This document shows, piece by piece, positions 1-11,489 of a stretch of DNA of 34,500 nt; position 1 is the stretch's first letter, and the number at the start of each line of letters is the position of its first letter. The notes below the pieces were generated by a model. The model searched no databases. It was not told the origin of the DNA and was given only the letters and a program-made list of their open reading frames with translations. The stretch spans positions 1,218,175 to 1,252,674 of the forward strand of contig NC_087078.1 of the NCBI RefSeq assembly GCF_026151205.1, read 5' to 3'. The stretch comes from Bolinopsis microptera (Eukaryota > Ctenophora > Tentaculata > Lobata > Bolinopsidae). Both the position numbers and the translations under genes were made by a program.

Positions 1-1003
1 GGTTTATTTAGAAGCTTCAATTTGTTTTAATTATGTATTGTTTGAAAGTTTAAGATTAAATTAAGTTACACATTGTATACCAGATACCTTTATTTTAGAA
101 AAGGGACGCTGCGCGCTTTGCACGGGGAAAAGAGGTTTACAACGTGTATCAATAAATTACCAACATTTGATCATTTTGATAAAGGAGCAAAAATGTGCAT
201 TTTAAACAAAAAAAAACCAAATAATGAATAGCAGTAAGCACTTATTTTTAGTTTTTACGCGTTTTGGTACCTTTATATTTAAAAGCCGGTTCTCGCTCAC
301 TCGCCATTAATAAATAAATAAAATAATGTCACTACATATTTTTATACTTTGGGTTGGAAAAAAAAAACATTGCATGCAGTCCCTTTTGATTTAACTTCTA
401 CAGACGTTTTCACTTTAAACATCATATTTGTACTTAAGTACAAATGCCCATAAACTCCAGGGAAGCATTTTTACCGCTACGTTAATGTTATGGGGGTTTG
501 ATTCGGAATCAGGGTCCAAAAATACACCCTAAAGATTACTGTCATCCCCTCAGGGCCTTTTCACAAGAATTTTTTTTTAATTTGGGCAACGATTTAGTGA
601 GACTGGGTGCAAATAGTAATATATCGCCTGTATCATGTATTGAATTTAAACATTTTTTCTCACTCCCGAGATTAATTATACAAATCTGTATGCTTTATTT
701 TCAATGTCTAAGTATACCCTTTTTTAAAATTTTTAGGATTGTAAACAAAAACAATATAAAGCCACGGTTTTTTCAGGACTTGAAGATTTTGTACGATTTT
801 CATAATTCTTTCTAAATTTTTCCCCAATTTAATCACAATTCTTTTCTTCAGTCTGACATTATATCATTATATTACGACGGGTTGTAACGGATGTTCATGT
901 ATAATCCGTCTATAATTTCGGATGATGATGATTAATCACGCAAAACCGACTGTCATTTGACTTTTTCAACCCGTTCTCTAGCTTGCCCTGAAAACGACTA
1001 TCG
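1..1003. other. AT-rich flank, no gene seen
   Basis: This stretch is AT-rich with homopolymer runs. A 105-codon open frame at 498-815 on the plus strand has low-complexity composition, no recognisable domain and no splice or start context that would support it. I see no gene here. It forms the 5' flank of the telomeric block and the LITAF-domain gene. Confidence 0.6.
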
Positions 1004-1075
1004 AAACCCTAACCCTCAGTCCTAACCTCTTATCAATTATCCCAACCCTAACCCTAACCCTAACCCAACCCCTAA
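1004..1075. repeat. Interstitial telomere-type repeat (CCCTAA)n
   Basis: Two partial copies of CCCTAA at 1004-1016 are followed by a purer core of nearly four copies at 1044-1066 and degenerate units to 1075. CCCTAA/TTAGGG is the ancestral animal telomere repeat. The block is short and degenerate, so it is an interstitial relic, not a chromosome end. It lies about 170 bases upstream of the LITAF-domain start codon. Confidence 0.75.
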
Positions 1076-1245
1076 CCACTACAAAAGCATATGCTGAAAT
1101 CCAACCCTAGGAGTAGGGCTAGGAACGGTGTTTGAAAAGTCACGTGGCAGTTCGAGTGTCGAGTGATTAATCAATCCGTTGGATTAAGCCCCGGTCATTC
1201 GTAAAATTTCACGACTTACTCTCGTTCCCAAATTTTTAGTAAATC

Positions 1246-1758
1246 ATGGCAGCACCGATGCCCCCATATGGAGAAAAAGGAGAACCCCCACCACCTTACT
1301 TAAACTTGCCAGGGGCCCAGTACAAGCGGCCCCAAACCCAGGACACCACAAGGCCAGTCCCCGCCGCAGGGCCATACCCACCGCAGGGCCAGTACCCGCC
1401 GCAGGGCCAGTACCCACCTGCCGGCCAGGCCCCACCGCAGGGCCAGTACCCACCTGCCGGCCAGGCCCCACCGGCTGCCCAGGCCCCAGTTGTTGTGATA
1501 GCTCCCCAGCCGGCAAACTTTGGCAAATTCCCTATGAACATGACCTGCGGAAACTGCCATTGCCCAAGATTCAGACGTCAGTGCGCTACGAAGTTGGAAC
1601 AAATCACTATTTTACTTTGCTTTGTTATTTTCTTTTTAACGGTATATGGTTGCTTCATTCCTTTCCTCATTGACGACTGTAAAGATGCAATACATCATTG
1701 CCCTTCATGCAATACCACAGTCGGGCGTAAAAGATGGAAATTTAACATGCCGAGGTAG
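1246..1758 (+). CDS. LITAF-domain (SIMPLE-like) membrane protein, single exon
   Basis: The 170-residue product has the layout of LITAF/SIMPLE proteins, zinc-binding proteins attached to the cytosolic face of late endosomes and lysosomes that take part in membrane-protein sorting. Residues 1-95 are rich in Pro, Gln, Gly and Tyr. A PPPY motif (15-18) fits the PPxY site that binds NEDD4-type WW domains; no P(S/T)AP motif for TSG101 is visible. Residues 43-80 are tandem repeats of PPQGQY and PPAGQA type. The LITAF domain covers about 96-164: first zinc knuckle C101-x2-C104, a hydrophobic membrane-inserted stretch at about 120-142, and the C-terminal HxCPxC knuckle (H150/H151, C152, C155). Human LITAF is about 161 residues, so the length is normal. 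The start is the first ATG after a stop-rich leader. No intron interrupts the coding region. The family is multicopy in invertebrates, so exact orthology to LITAF is not claimed. Confidence 0.88.
   Translation: MAAPMPPYGEKGEPPPPYLNLPGAQYKRPQTQDTTRPVPAAGPYPPQGQYPPQGQYPPAGQAPPQGQYPPAGQAPPAAQAPVVVIAPQPANFGKFPMNMTCGNCHCPRFRRQCATKLEQITILLCFVIFFLTVYGCFIPFLIDDCKDAIHHCPSCNTTVGRKRWKFNMPR
1375..1480 (+). repeat. In-frame minisatellite coding PPQGQY/PPAGQA repeats
   Basis: GC-rich direct repeats inside the LITAF-domain coding region are built on CCGCAGGGCCAGTAC and a sister unit coding PPAGQA. All units are multiples of three, so the frame is kept. The array explains long open frames on the opposite strand (1244-1602), which are shadows. 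Copy number is likely to vary between alleles. Confidence 0.75.
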
Positions 1759-1841
1759 TACTGCACTCTTGGCCTTGGGGTTTACACATTTTTTAGTGAT
1801 TACGAATACGATAAAGAAGATTTTATTAACTTACTTTTATA

Positions 1842-1847
1842 AATAAA
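1842..1847 (+). terminator. Poly(A) signal of the LITAF-domain gene
   Basis: AATAAA lies 84 bases after the stop codon, giving a short 3' untranslated region. It is followed by AT-rich sequence. Confidence 0.6.
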
Positions 1848-1869
1848 GTTTTCAATATAAAAGTGCACT

Positions 1870-4800
1870 TTATTCAATTCAGATTTAATGTGATCTAAAT
1901 GTATCAATGCCTCGTATCCGATGACAATACTAATACTTTAATAAATTAAAAGTCTCAATTTTTCATTTTTTCATTTACTTATCTCGATATCACGATATCT
2001 TTTCGAAATGTATCAATTTCATAAAATAAGTTAGTTTCAACTAGGGAAATATAAAATTTAAATACATGTTTTGGGGACGTTTGTGTTTTTTTGTGTATTT
2101 TATTTATTGTGAGTATTTAAAACATATGATATAAATAACATTATATTTCATCTTGAATGGCTCTTGAAAATATTTGAGTATGCATTTTATTATTGACTTG
2201 CAAAAACATTATACACTCGATCTTCGAGATTTTTCTAAGCCAAAGGGGACAGTTGAAAAACCAAATTGAATCCCATGTATTTTCAGACACTGATTCCCCA
2301 AACCCCCACATAAGGGTTAAAATGCCCCTGCAAGATATTGCCGAAAAAAAAACCCCGCTTGATGATACAATCTTGATGTTGTAAAATTTTTGTACGATAG
2401 CTGTTGGCTTTTGATATTATCACTACATTTTTAAATTTCATCCTATTCTCTTAGTTTAGGGTTACGTATAAACATATTTTTTCCGGAAAAAGTCGGATTG
2501 TGGGGCGTGGATCTGGACTGTTAGTTTTGTAAATTTGTAATTAATTATTCAAAAACTCAATAGTAGCAGTGTTTTACTTTTAAATTAAATGTTTTACAAT
2601 TACTAGTAAAATTGTTAATGAGTTTTAACTTGCTGATACCAAAACAGTGAATTTTAACCCTGACCTAAACTTAAATTTCCTGTAAATTTTAGTATCAGTT
2701 CTACACATTTATACTATAGGCCCCACTGATTAGTAATAATGAATGTTGATGCGGGGGCTATGTTCAATATTCCGTACACTCCCACAAATACCATTGGACA
2801 TTACAGCATCAGTTCCCTTTCTCCGTCTCTCAATTACTCCGGACTCTCACTTCTCAGTGTTCCTCTCCCTTTAGCCGTTTTCGATGTAAATGCAGAGTTG
2901 TATAGTAGTAACACGTGGACAGGTCCCTGCCATAATACTCCTTCTACGTAGATAAAGTCCACGTGACTCCACCATTTCTCACTAGCGTAGCCACCATTGT
3001 GCGAATGGTCACATGGTCGGAAGTTAAACCGATATCTTCCATTGGTTTAGGTTATGAACTGAGAGTAGAGTTAACGACTTCGTTCTGAGTTGATGATGGT
3101 TGTTTTTCGTGTTGTTTTTGTAGACAGTACTTTTATAATGTACCACCGCTTCAACTGTTTCCAGTCCCAACTAGACTTGAATGTTAACAGCCTAGCCAGC
3201 TTCTGTGCTTTGACATGGGCGTTCATTTATGTACTGTTCATTTTTTGTATGAAACTATGCTTTATAACCTATACTCAGATACCGCGTGCTTAGAGTTAGG
3301 GGTTCGTCAAATTATTACGTGTAGCGAGGGGGGGTTGCCAAATGATACGCTTGTTTACTTTTGACACAATAGCATGTTGAAAATGAATAGGAGGGGACAG
3401 GAGAGGTAAAAAAATTGGTCCAAAAAGCGATTACGTATTGGGTGAACGAAACCCTAATCGTAAATGCCACGCGGCCCGCAATGGTTCAATCGAAAATTTG
3501 GTCGATATGGTACAAAATCGTTTACTATCCAACATTTTTCAATTTCGTTCTCTAGCCAGCTTATTATTTTTGTTCCATAACTTGACCTGTTTCAATTTTC
3601 TTCTGACAATTGGTATAACAATTATGAGTAGTGCCATTCGACAGGACTCCGATCGTGATATCTATAATAAAAGGAGTCGCTCACATATTTGACATTACTG
3701 GACACTTTTTGGACAAATTGCGTTAAAATTACACTAGCGTTACATTTTAAGGAAACCACTTCACTTCAGAACCGGTTTACAAAGCCACATCACTGCCGAT
3801 GGACAAGTTTTTGTCATGCCATGTTCGAGAATATTAACCGCAGGATACGTTATTGTTTATGTTTCGTAAATCGACACACTATCGGATATATCTGCGTCGA
3901 AATTGCGCTCATCGTTCACCTTTTCAAGACTTAATAAATTCCTGTGCTGATCAGCAGAAACTAAGACCAACAATTTCCATTCAATAAATTAATACGTGAA
4001 AATAGTTAAGATAGAAAACACTCTTCTGAATTGAAACTACAGTACTAATCTGTTACATCTAGGTGGGGATGTATGACAGAACCATTCTGTTTATACATTT
4101 GACACAATATTGCAGAACTAATCTCATATAGAGTCATTGTGTGATCGTCACAGGATGGAATAACTTTACTCTGTAAATTTGGACCCTGTCAACGGGTGAC
4201 ATGTTCGGAAATTTCTCATATCGACAGACAAATTGTACGATTACATTGCCGGACTGTATCGAACTCGACCGGCCGAACTTGTATTCGCAAGTGCTGGACA
4301 CTTACCCTAACCTAAATGCTTAGTAATACAAATTCTGTACATAAACTGTTGTGCACGGGTTTGGCGTTCGCGGCTGCGCTCAGTCTCGGGCCGGAAGATA
4401 GCTACTACGCCCATGCTGCTTTGTCTTTTGGAGGCGTGGTAACGCTCCCGCCCCCATTATCCCTGACCGCACGTTTACCATTTTCTAATCCGATAGCAAG
4501 TAATCGAATTAATTTATTTTACTTTGTCATGTTAATTTAGCGGGTCTGTCTGCTCGTTGGTGATCAGATGTTTCAAGTCCATAATCTTGTCAGATATAAT
4601 GATCGTACAAATCCATGAAATGGAGAATTAGTATCGGACGTTCTACTTTCAACCCTCAGTAACTGGAGTCTTTTTCTTAAGAATAATCAGAACCCTTACT
4701 GTCTTACGGATAAGGTATGGCATAAGTTTATCAGGGGATTGCGTTACTCGCTTTAAGTTACTTTTTTGTTGAGTATTAGTCCAGGTTTAGAAGTTCTAGT

Positions 4801-7400
4801 ACTTTGAGACTTCTTGTACGATAAAGTCTGTTATGGTCATAATTTATTGTAGGTTACATCCAGTGGACGTAAAGAGAGAAGTATCTACAAGTAAAGGCTA
4901 AAGTTACACACACAATTGTAAATTCGTCAGCTACATCACATTAACGTTGTGTGTATTCCGGGGAAAAATCTAGTAAAGTCGGTAATAAAAGGGAAAAAGG
5001 GAAGTTTAATTATTAACGAACATGTTGCATGACATTTAAAGAGTCTAATTATTCTAGCGTACAATTTCACTCCTTCTGTCAGTGCAGCGACCTACATTTT
5101 TTGTTCTTTTTACTGACAAAAAATATGGTGAGGCTTAGAAGGAGTTGGCAAATGGATGAAAAATGGTAGACCAATGGTTTAGAAATTACAGGACCTTATC
5201 GTTTTTAGTACTATCTGGAATTGCAAATTTTAAAAATGGCTCATTTCGCTGTGATTCGTCCCGGTCTCCTCAATCTTCACTTTGAAATGGTTCAGCTCGT
5301 TTTGGAATGTAGATCACGGTTGGTACATTTTAATCGACTTGCTACCTATGTAAAATTGAAGTTGGCTAAGGCGTGGACACTCTTCCCAAGTGTTGTACTT
5401 AAGTCTCATAAAACACGATGCAATTCATTGTGCTCTGAGTTGCAAACACAATGAGAGTAAATACAATATAAAAGCAAGGGGCTGTAATCTGACATTGGTA
5501 TCAAACACCATAATTCAAAGCGGTCTATTATAACTGGATATGTTCTAATCAAGAGTCACACCATATCTTACATACAACACTAAATTCCAATATACACGGG
5601 CCTCCTTCCAGTTCTCTTTATAGGTGTTGATGTTGGTATGTGATCATCTTGATTTTAAATAAACATAAAGAGGAAGAAACATGGCACGATCCATGTCCAT
5701 AGTTTCATACTGAAAATCTAAACCGTTTTCACTGTTATGTGATCTCAAGTTTAGGGGACAAAACCAGGACTTGTTAGAGCTGCGAATGTGCGTTTCAATA
5801 GTTGCGTATGTACAGTTTGTTTTTTTTTCTTGCGCTTTGTGTAGTTGACTATTAAATCTGATAATTATAAAATGTACGTATATTAATGTAGATATAATCC
5901 TTGATATATGTAGATTAATCCATGTTATAGTCTAATTATACGGGCAGTACTAGAGAGACCCATAATAACTTAAAACATTGCACTATAAGAAACTAACTTT
6001 AAAGAGTTCAGTAATCGGATGTTCTTATTGATCGGGGGACCCTTGTTGCAACAGAACAAGGGAGATGAAGAATACACTTCCGTTCTATATTACAATTCAT
6101 TGCATAGCAGAATCAGAAGCCCCCCCATAGTGTTTTTTAGCATGGTTTTTACTATGAAGGCGAGAAAGATGCTATGCCTAAGATAATGTTCCTTCTACAG
6201 GAAGTCAATGGATTTTAATTTCCATTAATCCACAAAATTCGGGAACCATAAATAACGATTAGATTTTATCTGAAAGGACCTGCGTTTCGTATATTCAACA
6301 GATTATTCGCGCGTTCGGCGTTTAAGATACGGAAATGAGTAACTATTGACGAGGGAAGGGCCAATATCGAAATTTCGGACACGATCATCCGTGGTATTAT
6401 ATGATGTGGATATCTAAAATGCAGCTGGTTCTTTAACAAGTGTGCAGCGAACAATGTACACGCAGCAAAATGGCTCCTTGAGTACGGGCTAGCTTTCTGT
6501 TATGAGAAAAGTAATTGCATATGTAAAATTTTGCGGTAACCATCCATTATTGGCTTGCATGCAGAGAGAGTGAGAGAGAGAGAGAGTGTACAATGTATAT
6601 ATTATTATAATTACATACGTATTTCCACTTCGCAGATGCATTGTTTCTGATTCTCATCTTTACGAAAAATTTCTATCAGATTCATTGAATCAGTTGCACG
6701 GTCAGTGTCCAGTGATGGTTTTACATTACAGACTCTTTTTCCAATTGAGAATTTGCGATCCAGTATTCAACCCTTGTTCATAACAGTAAACGTAAAAACT
6801 GTAAATCTTCAAATATTATAATTATTCTGTATCTGCACCTTAATTGTCTGTATTGTTAAATTCTAAAATTCAGCACAAGCAAAGTGTGGCCATTGAGTGA
6901 GAGTATAACTGTACTGATGGTGGCTGGTGCATTAGCTGGTACATTAGATATGATAACGGATGTTAATGCATCGGGATGAGGGATTAAACCACAATAAGGG
7001 TATAAACACGAACCTGTAGAAAACAGTCAGGGCGTTTATTATTCGCTACTTCCATCATATCACTCGCTATTTCCGGCATAATATATAACTACTCCTTTTA
7101 TAATATATACCAATAAAAAGCTTGTAGATTTTACTAGGACACACCAATACTGGTATGGTATAATGGAGGTGTATAAGGGAGTATTAATAAAGGAGTATTA
7201 TGTACACAGTGTACAGTACCAGTAGAGTCAGTACCGGTACCTTAACCAATTACTGGCCGTATAGAGCTGTTTCTTTACGAAAAGATTCAGTTTAGAATAT
7301 AAGTTGAGTCGGATGCCGGGGTTTTTTTTTTTTTGTAGCATATCCGGTTTGGGGCCCACTAATTAAGGCAGAGGGGGGGGGGGGGTATTAAATGGCACTA
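1870..7400. other. Gene-free AT-rich stretch
   Basis: I found no supported gene. Open frames of 60-85 codons (for example 2739-2951, 3438-3692, 3689-3934, 4316-4540, 5221-5454 on plus, 6266-6454 on minus) lack recognisable domains. The pair 3438-3692 and 3689-3934 overlaps in different frames and might be another decayed gene, but I could not identify it. A short GA microsatellite lies at 6566-6589 and a run of G at 7372-7385. Confidence 0.5.
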
Positions 7401-7483
7401 TTCTAGTTTTCACAATTTGATAATAGTTGCAGGAGGACGAACCCAAGAAGAAAAAAACCGGGATCCAAATCGACATTGCGTTC

Positions 7484-7945
7484 CTGAGATAATTCGCGCG
7501 CTAAATTTTGAGGTTTACCTGTACTTACATTTAAACTGGATCTTTAAAACGGCTGTAACTTTTTTGACATTTCGATTCTTAGAGGACAAACGGCCAACTC
7601 CCTGATCTTGAGGTTTTGGTACAGTGGTTCCTTGGACATTTATCCTCATTAATGATGCAGCGTTTTTTTAATTTGACTCGGTTCTTGAATTATGAGGGTT
7701 AAACCTGTCAAAAAATTCGTCAAATTTTGCTGGTTAACCTCATAATTCGAGAAACGAGTCAAATAAAAAAAATCGCTGCATCTAATATCTAGGTACTTGT
7801 CAAGGAACACTGTAACAAATCCCAATATCAGGGGGTGGCTGGTTTTTTCTCAACTAAGGACTGAAAGTCACAAAATGTGTTGTTTCGAGATAGATGCCAA
7901 TGTAGTGTTTTCAAAATTTTTGATATTCCAGGGAATGTATCTCAG
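7484..7945. repeat. Large imperfect palindrome (fold-back element)
   Basis: The left arm (about 7484-7706) matches the reverse complement of the right arm (about 7731-7945). The central 50 bases are best: 7655-7706 pairs with 7731-7780, sharing GCAGCG, a TTTGACTCG block, GAATTATGAGG and GTTAA(A)CC. The outer arms still share a TACAGTG..TTCCTTG block and end in CTGAGATA at 7484 and TATCTCAG at 7938. The loop is only about 25 bases. Arms differ by many small indels, so it is old. It could be a palindromic MITE-type fold-back element or a large RNA hairpin source. Two short open frames inside the arms (7417-7605, 7797-7991) are therefore not genes. Confidence 0.7.
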
Positions 7946-8781
7946 TTCGTTAGTTAGGGACTTTTCTATAACACCTAACAACGTTGCTTGATCAGACTTA
8001 GCCATCCCCTCCTAAACGATTTTAGCACTCTTTCAGTAGTTAATGTCCTTTGTATTGTAAAAAATGAGGTTAACCAAGACTTCCTGTAAAACACTAACTG
8101 CTCGAAAGTAGTTTACAAAATTTGGTTGTTAACCTCGCTTTAGACCATATAACCACAGGGATTGAGTTTATTAATATGTTATTATATATGTAGTAAAACA
8201 TTTGCACAGTGTAAGATTTACAGTTTTTGAGGTTAACATGTATTTTACTGGTCAGGATATTCAAAAAAATGAGAGGTTAACCTCATTTTTTTAGCCATTT
8301 ACGGATACATTTCTTCTACTAAAAATATGGTCAGTTCAAAATCACCTTGTCCCAGTGATTATAGTTGTAGGCATTGTGATACCAATAGATACCTCACTGC
8401 GATATGTGTTACAGTACATAAGTAAGAATCGTATGTATTTTCCCTACAGTACAAAAATGTGATGGTTAACCTCATTTTTCATTTTCCCAAGATAAAAGAA
8501 AGTCAATCAAACAGTATCTATTTAGATATTGTGTATACGTAAACTAACGATGAAAATAATAGCTCTTTCATTTGATCTATTATCGCTACATCTAAAAAAA
8601 GAGGTTATCCTAATTAATAACGTTTGGATATTACTTTTTTTGATAATTATGAACCTAAAATTTGAGTTACATTTGCTGACCGGAAATTAACAAAAAAATT
8701 ATGGAGTGGTAATAAATATTAACCTCAATTTTATTAAACCTCAATGTTGTATAGTCAATTTTGTGAAAGTCGGTTAACCTC
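7694..8781. repeat. Cluster of GAGGTTAACC motifs
   Basis: The 10-mer GAGGTTAACC or its close variants occurs about eleven times in 1.1 kb: forward at 7694, 8066, 8229, 8273 and 8601, reverse (GGTTAACCTC type) at 7732, 8128, 8464, 8719, 8734 and 8772. At 8273-8284 it is a perfect 12-base palindrome, GAGGTTAACCTC, flanked by A and T runs. Forward and reverse copies tend to face each other; around 8062-8140 the pair forms a roughly 30-base imperfect hairpin with a loop of about 21. The motif is almost absent elsewhere in the window. I do not recognise the family. Confidence 0.65.
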
Positions 8782-9152
8782 AATTATTTAAAAAAGTTAA
8801 GCAGCATACAAATATGTGAATAGTTGCCAGTTTTGGTCATCAAAAATTATTTTGATTAAGGAATATAATTTTTGGTCGATGTTTTTTGACCCTTACCCCC
8901 CCATCTGGCCTTAAACGGGAGTGTGGACCGCTAAACTTTGGTTTATCATTTACACAGTTTTAAAATGGCGACGGTATGAGGACATTATACTTTTACATAA
9001 CGAAGGTTACCGCTACTGACACATACATTGTTGGTTACTCCCACTGTGAGTGGAAATGCCTTATACAACACACCGTTAATTCTTTACTGTAGTGTGATGA
9101 CAGGTGAAGTAATTGAAACGGAACTTTATAGACTCGTGTGTCCCCGTTATAG

Positions 9153-9412
9153 GTCTTCCATTCAGTCTGGATAAAATCATTGCGGTACCCGTCGATTCCG
9201 GCAATATGACTCTGGAATGCACACCTAAAAAGTAGGCGGTGAGCACAGAAATAGACTGAATCAACTATGGTTTTCGCTATATTAAGCGGGTCTTAAAAAC
9301 AAGGTGTACCCTTACGACTGGGGTTAAAGGGCGGTGAATACAAGCAAACAGTAACCGCCTGGGGGAGGCGGAGGAAGACCTTAGCGAGGCCGAAACATCA
9401 CTTTATAATCAG
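9153..9412 (+). pseudogene. Relic of an immunoglobulin I-set domain (titin/MLCK/contactin-like)
   Basis: After a plausible acceptor ending at 9152 the plus strand reads a beta-strand segment ending GNMTLEC (9200-9220), the typical B strand with the first Ig cysteine. Thirteen codons later a TGA stands where the core Trp (TGG) belongs, after EID. Then GGEYK (9330-9344) resembles the D-x-G-x-Y-x-C signature with the second Cys replaced by Gln, and after a one-base frameshift comes NRLGEAEED (about 9356-9379), like the N-x-x-G-E-A-E turn and G strand of muscle Ig domains. Two in-frame stops and one frameshift show that it is dead. The spacing between Trp and the second Cys is shorter than usual, suggesting a deletion. 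The parent family is uncertain. Confidence 0.45.
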
Positions 9413-9941
9413 TTAACATTACGGTACAGAGAAACGCAGCGTCAAACACACTAACTACATTGTTCTCATCAAGGGACTGCATTATAAACAGTTAGTTCAC
9501 ACACACACACTTTTTATTACATGGAGTTAATAGGTCACGCGAAACATTTTATCGTTTCTGCAATCCGGTGGATTTCTTTAGCTCTGCATCAAAGCAGCCG
9601 CAAATAAACAGCTGAACGTGGATAAACAAGTGAAACTAACCGGAGTAGCTTTTTGCATGGGCACGGTGTATGTGGCCACAATAAGCAGGAGTAGCAGCAG
9701 CGAGCGTTATAATGTTTGACTACTGCCACATTTTTACACTTGCGTAGTCGGAATTACTGGAAATTGCCCGGGACACTCTGGTTCGGGAGAGGAGGATACG
9801 GAACTTTCGGGAGGTTACCAAGTTTGAGCGACAGGGTATTTGAGTCGAGTGAAACACGTAGGTTAAAATTGTTATAATATTATGATGTATATTGTATGTT
9901 AATATTGGTGACAGGGAGAAGTTACAAATGTTAAATCTGTT

Positions 9942-10078
9942 GCCCACACACACACACAACACACACACCACACCACACACACACACACACACACACACAC
10001 TACACACACTACTACAAACACACACCACACACACACCGTACACCACACCACACACACACGCCCACACAATTCTATACA
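9942..10078. repeat. (CA)n microsatellite
   Basis: A nearly uninterrupted CA/CAC dinucleotide tract. It generates stop-free frames on both strands (9720-10109 minus, 9892-10083 plus) rich in Thr-His or Cys-Val; these are artefacts of the repeat. Confidence 0.95.
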
Positions 10079-10609
10079 CATAAATTATAAGACACAGGCG
10101 TTTATACACGCAGTATCAAGAGAAAATATTCATCTTAACACAATCATCATGACCAATTTTCATTAAAACTAATTACAGATGATATGTGGTACTAGAAGTG
10201 AAGCAAGTGCCGCATTGTTTTTAAATCAGTCCTTTGGTCTCCGCATTTCTCTTCCACTATATATATAAAATCTTATACTAATGTTTTAATATTATATACT
10301 CAAATTCAAAAAATACTCATAGATTATGTATAATACATATAGGAAACGAGTATGTAAAACATGAGGCGCTAGCAGATCAATTTTGAAGGGGGCAACAACT
10401 AAACACCGTTGTGGAACCTAACTTTGGGTATTATTATTTCACTAACATTACTATCAATTCCATTATTGTCAATGAGAGGGGTAACAAAAATAATATATCC
10501 ACTATTTGGAACAACAAAGTATTAGATCCTGGAGTGCGTGGAGTATTTGAAAGTATGAATTCAAGTATGATAATCTCCGTAGTACTAAACACAGTGGTGC
10601 TGCATATAA

Positions 10610-10800
10610 GATGTCGTCTCGTGCTGACGCAGGTGCGCCGGCGCGGAGGGCGTTGCTCTCACCCTCTTACCACGGGGAGGGAGTTGCATGTTATGACACG
10701 TGACCGCTGGACCGCTGTAGTCACGTGTCAAAAACACGTGATGCACGGACTCTTTCGCGGTAACAACGTCATTGATAAAACACGGGTACGTGTTCCTTTT
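10610..10800. promoter_or_regulatory. GC-richer patch with three CACGTG boxes
   Basis: Within AT-rich surroundings this patch is CpG-rich. CACGTG occurs at 10697-10702, 10722-10727 and 10735-10740; the first two sit in a perfect 11-base inverted repeat (TGACACGTGAC at 10694-10704, GTCACGTGTCA at 10720-10730). CACGTG is the core site of bHLH-zip factors such as Myc/Max, USF and TFEB/TFE3. A 161-codon open frame (10411-10896, plus) crosses it but has no recognisable domain. A promoter or enhancer role is inferred only from composition and site clustering. Confidence 0.35.
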
Positions 10801-11489
10801 CACTGGAATCATATATTGATGCCTACCAAAATATTCTTTAATATGACGCATTCCAAAGACCCTAAAAACAATTTAGTTGTCATTCGTTTCGTGTGAAAAA
10901 TCAGCTAACTGAATTATCTATACATTCAAAAAGTGAGCAGGAAGAAAAATAAACTCTTTTGAACATTTTACACAAATCTGGGCTTTGAGATTTACCGGGT
11001 AAATTCGCTGCAGTTTAGTATGCAATCCGATAGTTACATTTAAATCCATAAGACTATTTTTATGTCTTTCAAAAAGTTTTTAAAACCAATCTAAAATAAA
11101 CTATTTTTATTAGAACGCTGACCTTACGTTTTCAAACAATGACGATATATCAATACTTTATGGGGTAGAAACAGTTTTATAACCAAAAATACATGTCTTT
11201 ATAAGAAATATGAACGGTTGTGAACAGCTAAGGGATTTGATCTTATAAACCTGATTAATGCTTTAATATGTTTAAAATTGTTTGATTTCTATTACAAAAA
11301 TAATTTGAATTTTTTCTACCAAAGCGTATTATGGCTGCAGAAACTATTATACACATGCAAATTATAGCTATTCATGGGTATCCGAATAACAGAGCCTGGA
11401 AAAAGAAAAATGTCAAACACATTGAATATTGTTCAATTTAATATTATTATTATTATTACGAAAGTCAAACGGTTAACTGTAATAACATT

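Noticed and set aside
7417-7991. Two 62-64-codon frames as small genes
   Set aside because: They lie in the two arms of the large palindrome and have no independent support.
9720-10109. 129-codon minus frame and its plus-strand partner
   Set aside because: Mostly the (CA)n tract read as Cys-Val or Thr-His; a repeat artefact.
10411-10896. 161-codon open frame, the second longest in the window
   Set aside because: No recognisable domain, crosses the GC-rich CACGTG patch and has low-complexity N-terminal composition. Length alone in this patch is weak evidence.
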